A DNA stretch of 64,000 nucleotides. It comes from Oxyruncus cristatus (Eukaryota > Chordata > Aves > Passeriformes > Cotingidae). The notes beneath the pieces are model-generated. The model searched no databases. It saw only the letters and a list, made by a program, of their open reading frames with translations, and was not told where the DNA came from. The DNA lies in assembly GCA_013399855.1 (NCBI GenBank), contig VXAY01006112.1, positions 1,573,469 to 1,637,468 on the forward strand, in the 5' to 3' direction. The translations under genes and the position numbers were made by a program. Shown one piece after another: positions 25,793 through 38,829 of this stretch; the stretch's first letter is position 1; each line of letters opens with the position of its first letter.

Positions 25793-28700
25793 ACAAAACC
25801 AAATTTTGTGTTATTTGTTACTGTCTGAGTAACCTCAAATTTTTCGTTTGTCCTTACTGCTGTGTGTTTCCACTTCCCACTCTTCACCAAGAACATAACC
25901 AATTCCGCCTGGTGTTTGGAGTTGGAGTTGTTTTGAGGATGGAAATCCAAGCCTGCTGCCTTGCCTTGACAGTTATAGGTTACAAACAAACCTTTCTGAT
26001 TTTTCCCCCTCGAACAAACCTTCGCTCTGTTCCTCCTACAAGTGACACACAGCGCTGTCGAACAGCGGGAACGTCAAAGCCATGCACGCAGTCAAAACCA
26101 AGAGCAAAGCAAATGCCCTCCAACAAAACTAACTGTTGACTTTTGCATGTTTTCCACAGAAATGATATGAGGATGCTACCGGCTTCTGAAAGGAATCACA
26201 GTACCCTGCTTATATCTCATAACATTAAGGTGTATTGAATAACACACAGTATGTATTGAATAGGCTATTTCCAGTAAAAATGGTAAATTAGAGAGTTTAT
26301 ATACAATACTTTATTCCCTCAAGGCAAAAAGGGAGAATATACATAAGAATAACATGAATTTTAACTTCATTTCCTGTCAGGTTTTCTTTTTATCCCATAA
26401 AGCAACCTTGGGAGAAAGAGAGAGATTTCCAGTAGTTGGAAATCCCATTTATATCCTGGCTGTGCAAGCAATTATTTAAATTGTACTTTTAAGAAATGGG
26501 ACTCCACTTAAAATATATATGCTCACAAGTCAGATTTATGCACTCAGTTATAGTGATCACCTTGGTTTTGACCTTGGGAAACAATCAGTGCCAGAAAGTT
26601 CCCCGTGAATTCAGGAGTCTGCCCACGGAGATCTCATTGAAGGATCTAGACCCTTGCTTCTGCTGGGTTTGTTTCTGCTTCCAGGTTTGATGGTGTCTGA
26701 TCTGTTAATACTCAATCTTGTCATTTCATAATGTGGGAAAAAAATAAGAAATACTAATTGTGTTTAACAAACAATACCTGGTTTTCTCCAGTTTGTGGCA
26801 TCCTAAAAAAACACCCCCTGTGTCTGAATCTTGTTCAGTTTGCTCACTGAAAAGTCCACGTAGAGGTCACTAAATTGCAAGTAATGCTGCCAGAAAATGC
26901 TAATGGCACTTTGGGTCAATGTTCATTTCTCTCTCTGTAGTCAAAATATAAAATTAACTCAAAACAGTCCTCTCTGAATTTACCTGGTACCCTACCACAT
27001 GAACACATTAAAGAACATATACATAAACACAGCAGTATGAATTAAAAATGTATCTCATGCCCTCTCTGCACATACATGTGGAACACAAAATACAGAGATC
27101 TTTTTCACTGCATCTCACATATAGAAATAATCTTCTATCTTGTTAATAATTAGATTTTATAGCTCCAAGAGATTATTTTTTTTTCCCCAGTGATATTTTC
27201 TTTCTTTGCTCTTTCCTAGGTAGTCAGGATTCCTCCCTGCAGCTTTGCACTCTGCCATTACTGCAAGCTTTCTTGATGGAGCAGTACAGTTTGAGAGCAT
27301 CAGTATTTTAACAGGTTTGCTCTGTGTATTAATGATGCAATTACATCAAGCACATTTTACTAGAATTTACATCCCTACAAGACCAAATCCCTCCTCCCAT
27401 GAAAGAGTGCCTTCTGTTTTGGGGGATATTAGTGGGAGATGAGGTCTGACATTCCCCACCAGCTTTCAGCTCACGACAGAGCAGATCCCTGGCACTTCAG
27501 ACCAATCTGCCAGGGCAGAAAACCAAGATTAAACTACATTTCAGACCAGCCTTGAAGTCAGAGGCAAACCCGGTGGTTTTCCTTCAGAAAGAGCAGCGTG
27601 TTTGTGTGCTGCCCATAGATTTCCACCCTGCACATTGCAGGGATTCAGTCTCAGGGTATGATAAATTATTCTGGAAAGGATGTGGCTGCACTAAACCAGA
27701 CTCACACACAAGACAAATTCGTTCTCCCGCACACGATAAATTACAGCTGTTCCCTTCGGGGACTTTGCTACAGTAACGCTTTCTGGATCTGCAAAAATGC
27801 ATTAAAGTACTTACAAATCTTGCTCACAAAACACTCCTCAGCACCTGACCAAGCTAGTGTTCGTCCTCACTCTGAGGCATTTCCATTATTTGTTGCAAAT
27901 TCAACACAGAAATAGAGTCCGTTAGGACTGCAGCATCCCCCTCAGTGTGTGGCTCAGTCACACGTGCCCTGAAGTGAGGCAGTTCACGCAGGTTGTTGTT
28001 GATGGGTCTGAAATCTTCAGCCTCTTCTCAATCTACTTGTCATCCCTTTTAAAGAAACAATACCACACAGAACTACATACTCCCAATTTGCTTTTTCAGT
28101 CCTGTTAGCATAAGTTTTCTAAATATCTCAGTCTGTCACCACCAGTTGCAAGGCATCCTTTAACAGAAGTGTGATCCGTCATTATAAAAAAAGCCGACAG
28201 CTGATTTCACACCTCTGCTTGTTAAGTATTTTCTAAAGCAAATAAAGCTCTTTGCTTAAAAAATAATTAAAACTAACTCTTCATTAGCAGTTCAAATTGC
28301 CTAGGTAAATTTGGTCACAGCTCTAATTTGCACACTGTCACTGAACAGTTTTATCAAGCTGCTTCCTTTCATGCTTGCAGAGGATCACTTTGGGATTATT
28401 TCTCTTCCACACATATTTACACTTGGCAAGCAGTTATGAAAAAGCCAATCAACAACGGCAACACCCTTTGAAATCTTGAGACTGGAACATCCCAGTGGCA
28501 CTTCACCACTGATGCTTAAGAGGTTACAGAGCTGGGTTTGTCCTGCACTCAAGGAATGCCTAACCCAAAATCTCACACATCTCAGTAAAAACTCAATGAA
28601 ATATCGTTCCCAATTCTTCTGTACCTAACAAACTCTGAGTAAAGAGCACGTAGTTTAACTAAGCAACATTGTCTCCTTGGTCATGGTAATCAATCCATGC

Positions 28701-31700
28701 AACTTCCAGCTTTTACTTGCATGAAGGCATTCTGCTTACAAATACATTATCCAGGTATATGTGAGGTTTTGAAAATGAGCTCAGGGGTTTTAATTAACAG
28801 ATTACCCCACAATCACTGGTTTTCAGACCTCTACTTTCACTGGCCCTCCATTTGACCCTTTGTTTCCCAATTCACTGGTGTTTTATCAACACTGAACACA
28901 AGTAGCCTTCCAGCTTCAGTGGAACCCTTTAGCCCTGTTATCACAGCTCTTTATACAAGCACTTGATTTATTTTGCTCAAAGACAGAACTGAAAAGTCAC
29001 TAATATTTCTTCTCTGCTGGAATCAAGAAGGACTGTGGGTCTGAAGTGAACTCTGAATTGCACAGATTATTGGCAGCTTTTGGATGGTGTGTGCCCCATT
29101 GATTTGGACTACAAAATCCGTCTTAAGTCTCCCCACCAAGTTCCTTCATCTGCTTTTGCACATCTGCACTTTTCAATAGGAAATATATAAATTATTCACC
29201 ATTGTCTGAAATTTCTGAGTAGTCTTATTTATTCAAATTTCGAGAGAAAACCAAATATGCTTGAGAGCACATTTGTACAACTGAACACCTTTTGCTCCCA
29301 CTAAATAGGGGCTCTAGGCTACCTCTTATCTCCCCAACCCAGAAGCAATTCAATAACATGCCCACAGTCTGCTTAAGCCCCTTCTTCAGAGCATCATTTG
29401 GTAGCTTTGTCAACAGGCTGTAGCAAGCCCCAAAGTAAAACCATTCAATGTAAATCCACTGGTGTACTCTGACCCAGAGAATTCCTATCAGGATGCTCTT
29501 TATCTTTTCCTTCCTTGAGAAGGAAAAATGAGTTACTACACACTTCCCTAGAACAGTCTGTCTTTGCTGGGCATAACATCGTCCCTGCATCCTCCTGCTC
29601 TTCTTCAGAAACAGCTCTCACTTTACACTGAGGCTGACCGACATTCTCTGACCTTTGAGAAGACAAACCACAAAATTACAGGAAAGAACACACTTTTTTT
29701 CCACTGGTAAACAGGATTGCATTAGCACAGTTCCATACACACGAGAGAAAAGATTACTAAGAGTTCCACTTCACTGTAGTGGCATTTCGAGCTTTGCTGT
29801 CTCACCCAGGCTCCTTGGCACAAGTTCATTTTCTCAGGAGACACCATCACATTTTCAGATTTGCAGGTGATTCAGTTAGAACTACTTTGGCAACTAATCC
29901 CCCCCAGCATTAATATTTTGGTCAAATTTCACTTCTCCGTTTTTGATCAATTTAACTGAATTCCTAAAAAAATAAACTTATAAACCAACTGCATAAATAA
30001 GTCTATTTCAGATGGGTGAAGATGTTATTGCCTTATATTCCTCTTGCCAGCTTGAGTTTCTTTTGCTAAAAACTAAAACTTAAACTCCTCTGAAAACACA
30101 GCTCTCATGAAAACGGGCAGCACCAAAGAGATGGCAGGCCCTGACCCTCAGACAGAATTTTTCTTTACTGGAAATAAAATACTTGCAGAAAGAAGGGATT
30201 AACTCATACTATCATCGGTGTAGAATTCAATACTCCTCTAATTTAATAGTTTTTCTCTTGTAATGAATCCACAAAAAACTCCTACAAGGTTTTCAATATT
30301 CCTTCAGGAGAAAGAGGGCAGCAAAAACCCAAAATTTCAAACATTCAAATTAAAAGCAAATTTTTATAATCGATTAAATATTCTTAGATAATTTAAAACA
30401 TTTTGAGGTGGTAAAACCTGCAAAGCTCTATGAAACACTGTGATCACCAGAGCTCTACTTTGTGCCCTATTAACATTTCTAAATTCTCACCCCTTGAGTA
30501 CATATGCACTAAGCATAGGCAGTAAATCAGTTCTCAGGCACAGCGTCCCTCTGTGTAGCTGAAGGATTCAAACAGATTTCATCCTTTTGTAGTACTTATA
30601 TTTTATATTATTTTATATTATAATCATCACTGGTTAAACACTTGATGGTATGATGACTTGTAAAGAACTTGTGTTTTTTCGCAGTGACCTATTCCTTCCT
30701 TGTTTGCCTTTGGCTTTGAAATTTCTCTCAGAACATCAACACTGGGCAGGGAGAAGCTCTAACAAAACCAGAAAACACTTTCTGAGAGAAAGTTAAGGAT
30801 TTTTCACGTTATTCACCTCCCAGCGTACCAAGGAAATCAGGGAGAAAATCCTGCTGTCTGCCTGACAACACGACACATCTTTATTGGAAAACAATGGGCT
30901 GGATTCAAAGCCAGAGTAATCAAGCCGAGGGTTCTCCTACAGACCTTTTCCACTCCGTTTTGCTCCGCAAGGAGCTGTGAGCCTGCTGAGCAGAGGGATG
31001 TGGAACAGCCTAGAAAGCATGACAGCCTGTTAGGCTGCACATCCACATTGCTCTGGATAACCTGCTACGACACACTATTTGTGTATAACTTAGATGGCTT
31101 CAGAAAGGGTCCTCCAGGGAAAAGGTTCTGTCTTAATTTCAGTGTATCTTTTGCCATTTGTGGTTTGATGCATTGAGTTGAAGAGTCCGTTACGGTTTCC
31201 CAGCACAAAAAATATTCAAGGTTTCTACCAAACACATTAAATGGGAAGCTACTGATAAAATAAGAAACAGCTGGTAAATGAAGACAAGGAACAGTGTTAA
31301 AAAGAGAAAGTGCAATGTTTTCCCTGTAAGAAGGATGTCAGCATCTCCCATAAACCTTGTGTGAGTGGTTAACATACATTTCACTGCAGACCCACAGAAG
31401 AAGTAGATGTTTAAGTGTTGAAAACCAACATATGGTAAATTTTAGCAGTGCAGTTTGAGGAAGGATGACTAGTCATCTGACTGGCAAACTCTCCCAGAGG
31501 AGGAGAGACACAGAACTGATCGTACAAGTATTGATCACTACTCAGCAGAAGACAACAGAGGTGAGGGATAGCAGTCAGGGCTGTCCCCAGAGCCACTGCC
31601 CCACCAGGTGCTTCCTGCTGCCAGAGGGATTGGAGATCAGTCCCCCAGGCTGTGACACAATTCCATTTGGAATTCTGCTGCTCCTCTGTATCCAGGTGGC

Positions 31701-32360
31701 CAGACACACTTTATCTGACTGCACATTTCCAGCGCAAGATAGAGAACATGAACTGGCAGAGCCTCTATTCACAGGATGCATTTCAGGACATTGTGGAGCA
31801 GTAATTTTGCAGATTTCAGAGCTCATTTGTTACAGATTCAATGGAGAGAAACACAGCAACTATTGACAAGGAAAGTAATCTTTGTAGGTGATGTACATCT
31901 GACAGAAATCTGCTAACATTTTCATATTATCAGAATCTCCTTTATCTCTATTAAACATATCCATTGTTAAAAGTGGAGTTCCATAGTACATTCCATTGAC
32001 TGTTTGACAATAATAAAGTATAACCCTGTAGTACCACAGAGGCACCTTCCCCAAAAGATCTCCTTCTGTCCAAACAAAATTTCGTATTCCCAAATCAAAT
32101 GCACACACAACGTTCAGACAGCATTTCTACTAAAGATAAATGGCAAAAGTTCCATTCAGAAAGCAGAGGAGGGCTTCAACTGCATGTAAAAATAAACACA
32201 TCTACCATTTCCAAAGGACAAATGCTTCTTCTGGAAATTTTAGCTGGGAAAGTAGCTGCAATTCAGTCCTCAATATAACTGCACACCTTTCAAGAGCAAA
32301 CACACAAAAAAGATACACCACCAACACAGAGGCAGAGATGTTATTGCTGTGAGTACTCAC

Positions 32361-32513
32361 CTCATAATTGGCAATGGCTTCCCTATCAAGGGTTCGGGTC
32401 ACAGACACATCCCCAGTGATCTCATTGATTCTAAAAATCCCTTTTGGGTCTTGATCCACTCCCTTCCCAGAGAGTCGAAACTTTGCTCCCTCTGTCCCTT
32501 CACTTCTGATGAC
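32361..32513 (-). CDS. CDH13: CDH13 (T-cadherin) coding exon: first part of EC1
   Basis: The minus strand has a 153-bp open exon of 51 codons between an acceptor (ttttctgccatgcag) and a donor (GAG|gtgagt). A plausible branch site (ttctaat) lies about 30 nt upstream of the acceptor. The peptide begins VIRSEGTEGAKFRLS, continues with GKGVDQDPKGIFRINE, and ends TRTLDREAIANYE. Human CDH13 has the same 51-residue exon, with GKGVDQEPKGIFRINE and VSVTRTLDRE. LDRE (residues 42-45) is the EC1 calcium-binding motif. The exon matches the position of CDH1 exon 5, which is one codon longer, and so is probably exon 5. It joins the 59304-59420 exon in frame. The last codon is Glu where the human protein has Gln. 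Longer readings that run past both ends are only intron read-through. The rest of EC1 must lie below position 1. Confidence 0.96.
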
Positions 32514-32865
32514 CTGCATGGCAGAAAACAAGTGATAGGCCACATTAGAACATCTTTTAAAATCATTCTAAAACCACTGGAGTCATTCAGGCTTTTACCT
32601 AATGATGAGGCGTATTCCCTGCCAATAAAATGTAACTATAAAATAGGATTTCAATCAGGCAGAAGACACTGTGCAGTTCTTGTGCTAAACCCTGGAGAAG
32701 CTACTCATGTCCTCAGCCAGTTCCTTTGTTATCTTTACTGTCTTCTGTTTAACTACTTAAAGTTTCTACTATTCCATCACGACTGCGGTCACTCTGTGTC
32801 TAGAATTTAACGTTTCATTTAATGCTATTTTTTCAGTTAAACTGGTAAAACAGCACAAACCTACC

Positions 32866-32869
32866 AAAA

Positions 32870-32901
<32 letters not shown>

Positions 32902-32912
32902 GAAAAATAAAA
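32866..32912. repeat. Poly-A run with GAAA-rich extension
   Basis: A run of 23 A (32866-32888) is followed by a degenerate (GAAA/GAAAA)n stretch. On the CDH13 strand this is a poly-U tract about 350 nt upstream of the EC1-exon acceptor. It is the longest homopolymer in the window and probably length-variable. No retrocopy sequence is recognisable 5' of the A run. Confidence 0.9.
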
Positions 32913-34906
32913 GACGGAAAAGAGATATATTGTACTCATTGTCATGGAATACACTTATTTCACAACAACCTTCACCATATCAGAGAGCCATGATTTTCCA
33001 ATTAGTCCTTTTTATTAGCCATTGTGAAGTCACTACAAAACAGACTATTTTCAGGTTGGTTTTTTTCCTCCGTCTATTCCTTTTTACACTCTTCCTTTCC
33101 CAGGATTTTAAATTAAGGGAGAAAAACTCCACATGAAAGTATCTGAGTATCCCACCCAGAACTCTGCTTAGTCACACAGCTGGAATCAGTCCACTGCCCA
33201 AATTCGTACATATACACACAACTTCTTGTTACTATCACCTTATTTCCCACAAGAAAAAAAATCTGATTTCAAGTCAGTCTCACATTAGTGACAGTAGCAT
33301 TCACAAACTTGCAGAGCTACACCATGTTAGTTATAAGCCACGTGCTTTGCAAATTTGTATTTGTACATCAGAACCTGAAGGATTTTAAATTAATCTTGCC
33401 ATTTAAGTCGTTCCTTCCCGCTGTTGTTTCATGTTCTTTTGTTCCCAGCCATTTCAGACCACTAATATTTCTGCAGAAACATTAAGTCAAAAATTTATAT
33501 GCTGGTCTGAATCACAGCTCAGGAAAAGGAAGGGAAAAAGTCGCCTTAGAAATCTGGACCTGCTCCAATTTGGAGATAATAAATATGCAGGTTGTTTAAT
33601 AATGTCCCCGAGGAAATAAATGTTTGCTGCACTATTGCTGTGGGTTCAGCAACACTGGTTTGCAGATTACTGGGCACTGAGATTTTGACTTAACTCCATA
33701 ATCATTATTCCTTTATTTTAATTGAGAAAAAAAATTGCCACAAGTTATGAAATAGGAAATCAGCATTTTCAGAGATAAAGTTTCCATTCGCAAACCCTTT
33801 GGGGATGGGAGAAATTTCAAAGTAAAAACCTGTTTCACTTTTTTTTGTTTTTTAATTCCTCCTTCCAACACTCAGAAACACTAATGGAAAAAATTTTCTT
33901 GTGTGTTTTTGAGTATGTGATGCCAAAACAACACTGCAGGTGACAAAAGTCACTTTGTGATTTCTGGTTTTGTGATGAGACTGAGAAGTTACCTGCTGGT
34001 CAGTCTGGTATTTTTTACATAAAGCCTAAAAACATCTGTTTTTCTTAAGACAAAGCTGTGCCTGAGATTTTGCAGTGTCATGATCATTGCTCACTTTTTT
34101 AGGAAAAAGATGAATTGATCATTCTCTGCCCTGATGTCTGAGGTTTATTCCAAGCCAAGTGCACCTCCCCACCCAGTATAAGAATAATGGTTTAAAAAGG
34201 CCTGAAATCAGCCCCAGGCCAGCACTCTGACTCAGAGATGTTTCCACTACAGCCATTTCCACCAGAGCCATCAAATATTACCCGTTTATGACAAATTTAA
34301 GATGCAGTATAGGCACAATGCCCCAGTTCTAACAAGCCACAGAAATAAAGCAGAACAAATGTTGAGCACTGCAAGGGAATTTATCAAAAATCTGTCAGAT
34401 AATCATATACAGATCTTTCTCCACACTGGATAGAAAGGCAGAAGTAGAATAAGAAAGACTAAGAAAGAAAAAGAATAAGAATGGTCCCTGAAAACCTGAC
34501 TGGAAGGAAAATTTCTTCTAGCGAAGTTCTTAACCTTGAATTTGATTGCAAGACATCCCAATGTGGTACCAGAAAGATTTGTACTCCTTGGAGCTCTGAC
34601 ACATCCCATATCTCAACCCCACTCGAGCAGCATCTAATGCATAGGAACAGAGTTCCCAGCCAGCAGAGTTTTTCTGGATGTGCCCACTCAGCTTTTTTTA
34701 AAGCTTCAGGGATCTGTCACATTCAGGGTGCAACTCTGGGCAGACCTTTCTCTTTTATCTGTGTCTCATATACGTCTGTGCATCCAGTTATTGCACAGCA
34801 CCTTGTGCTTGATGTTGTAGCACAGCCCAGGAGCTGCTCCACGTGCCACGGCATCGTTGTCATCTCACGAGAAGCAATTTTCGGATTCTTAAAACCACTT
34901 AATTAG

Positions 34907-34920
34907 CCACAAGAGGGAGC
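34907..34920 (+). promoter_or_regulatory. CTCF-like core motif
   Basis: ccacaagagggagc resembles the CTCF core CCACCAGAGGGCGC with two substitutions. It lies in an AT-rich block that also carries TAATTAAG-type homeodomain sites and could be conserved. A single motif match is weak evidence of binding. Confidence 0.25.
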
Positions 34921-35286
34921 TGCAAACTCCCAGGAATGCAAGGGAGAACATTAACATCTCCTAATTAAGATGCTTACATAATGGCTGCATAGTTCAAAGA
35001 AAGTGCATTTCCCAGTTCGCACTAAGCTCGGTACAATGAAAAGTTTAATAAAAATCGGGCTTAATTTGCCATATGGTTTGGTGCTTCAACAAGAGCAAAG
35101 AAGAAAACAGGAGGATTGTCTGACATCTCCTCTGGCAAGACTGATATTCTGAACACTGGCATAAACACAGCCCCGCTCACACGAAAATTTCCTAGTGCAC
35201 ACACAGTGCATTTGCAGAACAATGCTTTCGCCGTTTCCCGGCTGAGATGAAACAAGGCCAGGTTATTACTGCTGGAATGTTTACTT

Positions 35287-35331
35287 CGGGATTTCATTTT
35301 TACATTTCTGAAACACACAAATGAAATCCCG
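35287..35331. repeat. Perfect 13-bp inverted repeat with 19-base spacer
   Basis: The arms are cgggatttcattt (35287-35299) and aaatgaaatcccg (35319-35331). They are perfectly complementary and separated by 19 bases. This could form a hairpin in either strand or RNA. The flanking pairs break down immediately outside the arms, so a longer miRNA-like stem is not evident. Confidence 0.8.
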
Positions 35332-38300
35332 CAGTTACAACTATCTGAAGCCCCGGCAAAAACAGTTATTTCCATAATTTTTTTCCACAGCTTCAGGAAC
35401 TTCAGTGCAGGTTCTAAAATTGGAAGTGTCTGCACCATACAACAGTGGCGACGTGTTGCTTATAAAGACTCTTCATTCTTAGGGATGATCATTAAGGTGG
35501 CACAAGACCCTATCCCCACCCACAGAGAATATGGAGAAGGCAGTCATATCCTAGTTAGGTTCCCACTTTCTACCTATTTCGTTCTCCCTTGTTTTGATCT
35601 CACAATTCAGAACAGCCTTGACTTTGCATGGGTAGATGGCACAGACAGAATCGATGCCAGCTGAGCACCCCACAACAACACAGACTATCGAAGGCTATTT
35701 CCTCATCCAGGACCCAAGGGACAGTCCTAGATGTAGACTTAGGTACCACTCACTTCCCCACATTTTTCCCATCTCGAGGTTATGTCAGAGAATAAACGTC
35801 CTGGGAACTGAAGTGATCCACACCAGCCTTGTCAGGGCCACAGATATAACACTGCGACAGACCAGCCTTTTTATTTTCCAAAGAGGCAGACTCTATGATT
35901 CTGCTCAACTAAGAGACACTTTCAAGAAAACAGAGCATCACGTAGCTGACAGGATCTGCTTTTTGCTGAACCATGGCCAAAACGTATTTCCCAAGTGCTA
36001 TTTTTCAGCTGGCATTATGTATCCCTTCCAGCTAAACTCATTTCTGCAATGTGATCCCCCTGTTGTTATGGGTTTATCACAAAAGTAAATCAGTGTTCTC
36101 AAGAGAGGAAGAGAAATGGAAGTACAAAAAACCACACTGCCCCCAGAGACAGACTTCACAGTTCTGCAACCCCAGCAAATCTCTCCTGAACAGCACCATC
36201 CCTCCTTCACCAGTTTCATTCTTTAACAAGTGTTTGCCTCAACCACTTCCACCACAATCTCTTAGTTCTTGACAGCAGGTGAATTAAGAGATGTATCCTA
36301 TTAGTTCCACGTTTTAATTAGAAAACAAATCCCACCCTCAGATAGGAATATTTGGTTCACACCCCAGTTCTTTTCATTCCAGAGTGTTCCAGTGTCTCAC
36401 TGGTGGTGGGGTATTATTATTTTATGTAGGGTTGTTTGGTTTTGGTGTTTCCCACTTCCCCATGCCACCTAGGAAGCAAATTTAGTCATGGCATATTTAA
36501 AGATGAGCTACTTTTTTCCTTTAATCACTGTGTTCCACAAGAGCAAAACAATGGTTTAGGCCCATTGCTTGGATATTGTATAAATATTTAAACAGACATT
36601 TCCTGTCCTGCCATACTGAAAAATCACTCTTTACAGTCAGAGGCTCCATCTGCTCCACACTGACTCAAATACTCTTTCAACCAAAACAAATGCAAAATAT
36701 TCCCATCGTTATTCAAAAGCATGAAACAACAGGAACTGCTTCGGTGCTGAAAGCTGAACACGCCAAACCTGTGGCTAGAAAGGAATTCATATGATTTGCT
36801 GAATTTCTTAATTCATCGATAAAAATGATTACCTCTTTCTCCATTAATTAAACCTGACCTTTGCTTTCTCTCTGATCAGGATTTTCTCCAGATTCACTCC
36901 ATATACAGGTGGTAGGCAAGAAAATCCAGGTGATTTAATCTCATTGTGGTAGCAGAAATTATGAAGCTTCTCTAAGCAACTATGTCCACTGTTCGTGATA
37001 ATTAGGGATAAACACAACACGCTGTACATGACAGGACACCTTTCAGGTAACACTTTTTCATGCTCACAAACCTAACCAGCCTGGCTCTCAGCAATATTTA
37101 AATGTTACCAACCAAAACACATGGGAAAAACACCCATTGAGGGTGTCATCTCCAACAACAGCTAAGCTGACGGAGACAAGAATGAACAATATTCCTGAAA
37201 TTCACGTAAACAGCAGAACAAAACCTGAAGATGTCCATGCAATGCAACAACACAGGCAATGTCAGAGTCTTAAATTTCAAAACATTTCCAGGTCAGTTTT
37301 CAATCTCTAGTCTGTGTATGGGCAAGACTTTCAAACTGTGCAGGTCTCCACGGGCTTCCAGTGCAAAGCTGAAATGAGCCAGGCAATCCTCACTCAAATC
37401 CCAGTATTTGTGCACTCCAGAAACCTTGGACACAGAACGGAAAAGGAAATTCAACCAGCAATCTGAATATACAATGGTGACCCAACCTCCCCAGAACACA
37501 AAATTTAGGTGAACAGTTTGAGGTTTGGGGGAACCAAAGCTGGGGAAAATTATATTTATTAGAGCAGACATTGCTTCTGTGCCATCAACTCCAAGTATTT
37601 TGCTTGGTGCTGTTGCCAGTCCAAATAAGAATGCACATATAAAGATCTCTCAGAGAAAGAAAAATGTACATAGACCACAGACTTAACTCAGCAAAAAAAC
37701 CCATAATTTGGTTATTTTCAATTTTCAGGATCTATTTTCTGTGTCAGATCCCCAAGACTTAGTTTTTACTGGAAAATGTCTGAATGTTGCACTTTAAGCT
37801 ACTGATTTGGCTGAATTACTGCATGACATTTCCAATCAATGAGATTACTTAAAACTTTAAATACAATCCCTTAGCAAAGTTTACATTCTGTGTCTGCTTC
37901 TGTGGATTATTTGTTATTTATTCTTATACACTCATACATTTTAAAACATATCACATATGTTAAAACATGTTACAAGATTAACAATTACTTCTTACTTACA
38001 CTCTTTTGCACTGGTTCTCTTAAGATTCATGAATTACAAAAAAAAACCAGGAACACGTGTATTATTGCAACAGTGCACCCCTAAATCGAAGAGTTTTAAT
38101 ATCTGTATAGAATATCTGAAATATTGAGTGCTGGGTGTACCAACACCTTTTATACCAACTGTCAGAGATGTAAAACGGGGAATAACAAAATCTGGCACTG
38201 AAATTAAACGAATTACAGACATGAAAAATCATACAGCAACATTCTCAAGAGGGCTCCTTTTAGCATCTTAACTACGAGTTTTGTCATGCAAAACATTTCA

Positions 38301-38829
38301 GGAAGTATCAAATTTAGGCACAATGTTGTGAGAACCAAAGCACACAGCTTTAGCATATCTTTGATGCAGGTTTCCAAGACTGACTGGGGGCTGCAAACGG
38401 TGCAAATGTTCCTCTCCTGAAGCAACTGAGACAAAACTGCAGGAATTCTTATCAGGTATCACCGTCAGAATGTCACACATACAAAGGAAATGGAACCTGC
38501 ACTGCTTGAAAAGCAGGGGGTTTATTGAAGTATTTTGTTGGACTTGGGCTCTATCCTCTAAAAGGTACAATACCAACAATTATTTCATTACACCAGTGCA
38601 AATATAACATTTTACTCACTAAAACCAACTTGAAATCTGAAATTCGCCGAGGTTAATAAATTCCATAAATATTTCAACAAAATATCCTAATGTATGAAAA
38701 TGACACAACATATGACAAAACCTGGTGAAGTTGTTCCACCACGGGGGTGCGGTTTTTGAGGTCTTTTTTTGGAATAATTGACACAAATGGGATATTTGAT
38801 ATTCAACCAAAAAACTATCTGCTCAACAT

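Larger units (their letters stand above)
1..32360 (-). other. CDH13: CDH13 intron downstream of the EC1 exon (5' part)
   Basis: Beginning at the donor next to 32361 and running out at position 1, this is more than 32 kb of intron. I looked on the minus strand for the next expected exon (rest of EC1, with a DQNDNRP-type linker) and saw none. Contents: a CR1 3' end (18776-19034), poly-A runs (21709-21727, 22216-22230), short simple repeats, a 16-bp palindrome (24531-24546), a 10-bp hairpin (16130-16153) and several AT-rich blocks that look like conserved non-coding DNA (near 8.6-8.9, 10.9-11.3, 16.8-17.1 and 19.9-20.1 kb). ORFs here are short and unrelated to known proteins. Confidence 0.85.

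Noticed and set aside
29225..29666. Overlapping minus-strand ORFs of 121 and 73 codons, considered as an endogenous retrovirus or LINE remnant
   Set aside because: No gag, protease, reverse transcriptase, integrase or envelope motif is visible and no flanking LTR pair could be found by eye.
31860..32108. Minus-strand ORF of 82 codons with Tyr/Met-rich, protein-like text, just downstream of the EC1 exon
   Set aside because: It matches no cadherin segment or family I know, lacks splice sites that would link it to CDH13, and its length is unremarkable for six-frame reading.
1..32360. Search for the next CDH13 exon (end of EC1, DQNDNRP linker) on the minus strand
   Set aside because: No segment with that motif between plausible splice sites was seen; the exon probably lies beyond position 1.
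32349..32810. Plus-strand 153-codon ORF
   Set aside because: It is the antisense shadow of the CDH13 EC1 exon plus flanking intron; the minus-strand reading is clearly the coding one.
35880..35910. ctctatgattctgct, resembling a CR1 3' terminal repeat
   Set aside because: The preceding bases do not show the CR1 3' region (no gatggtcc or ccttccaacc block), so this is a short chance match.
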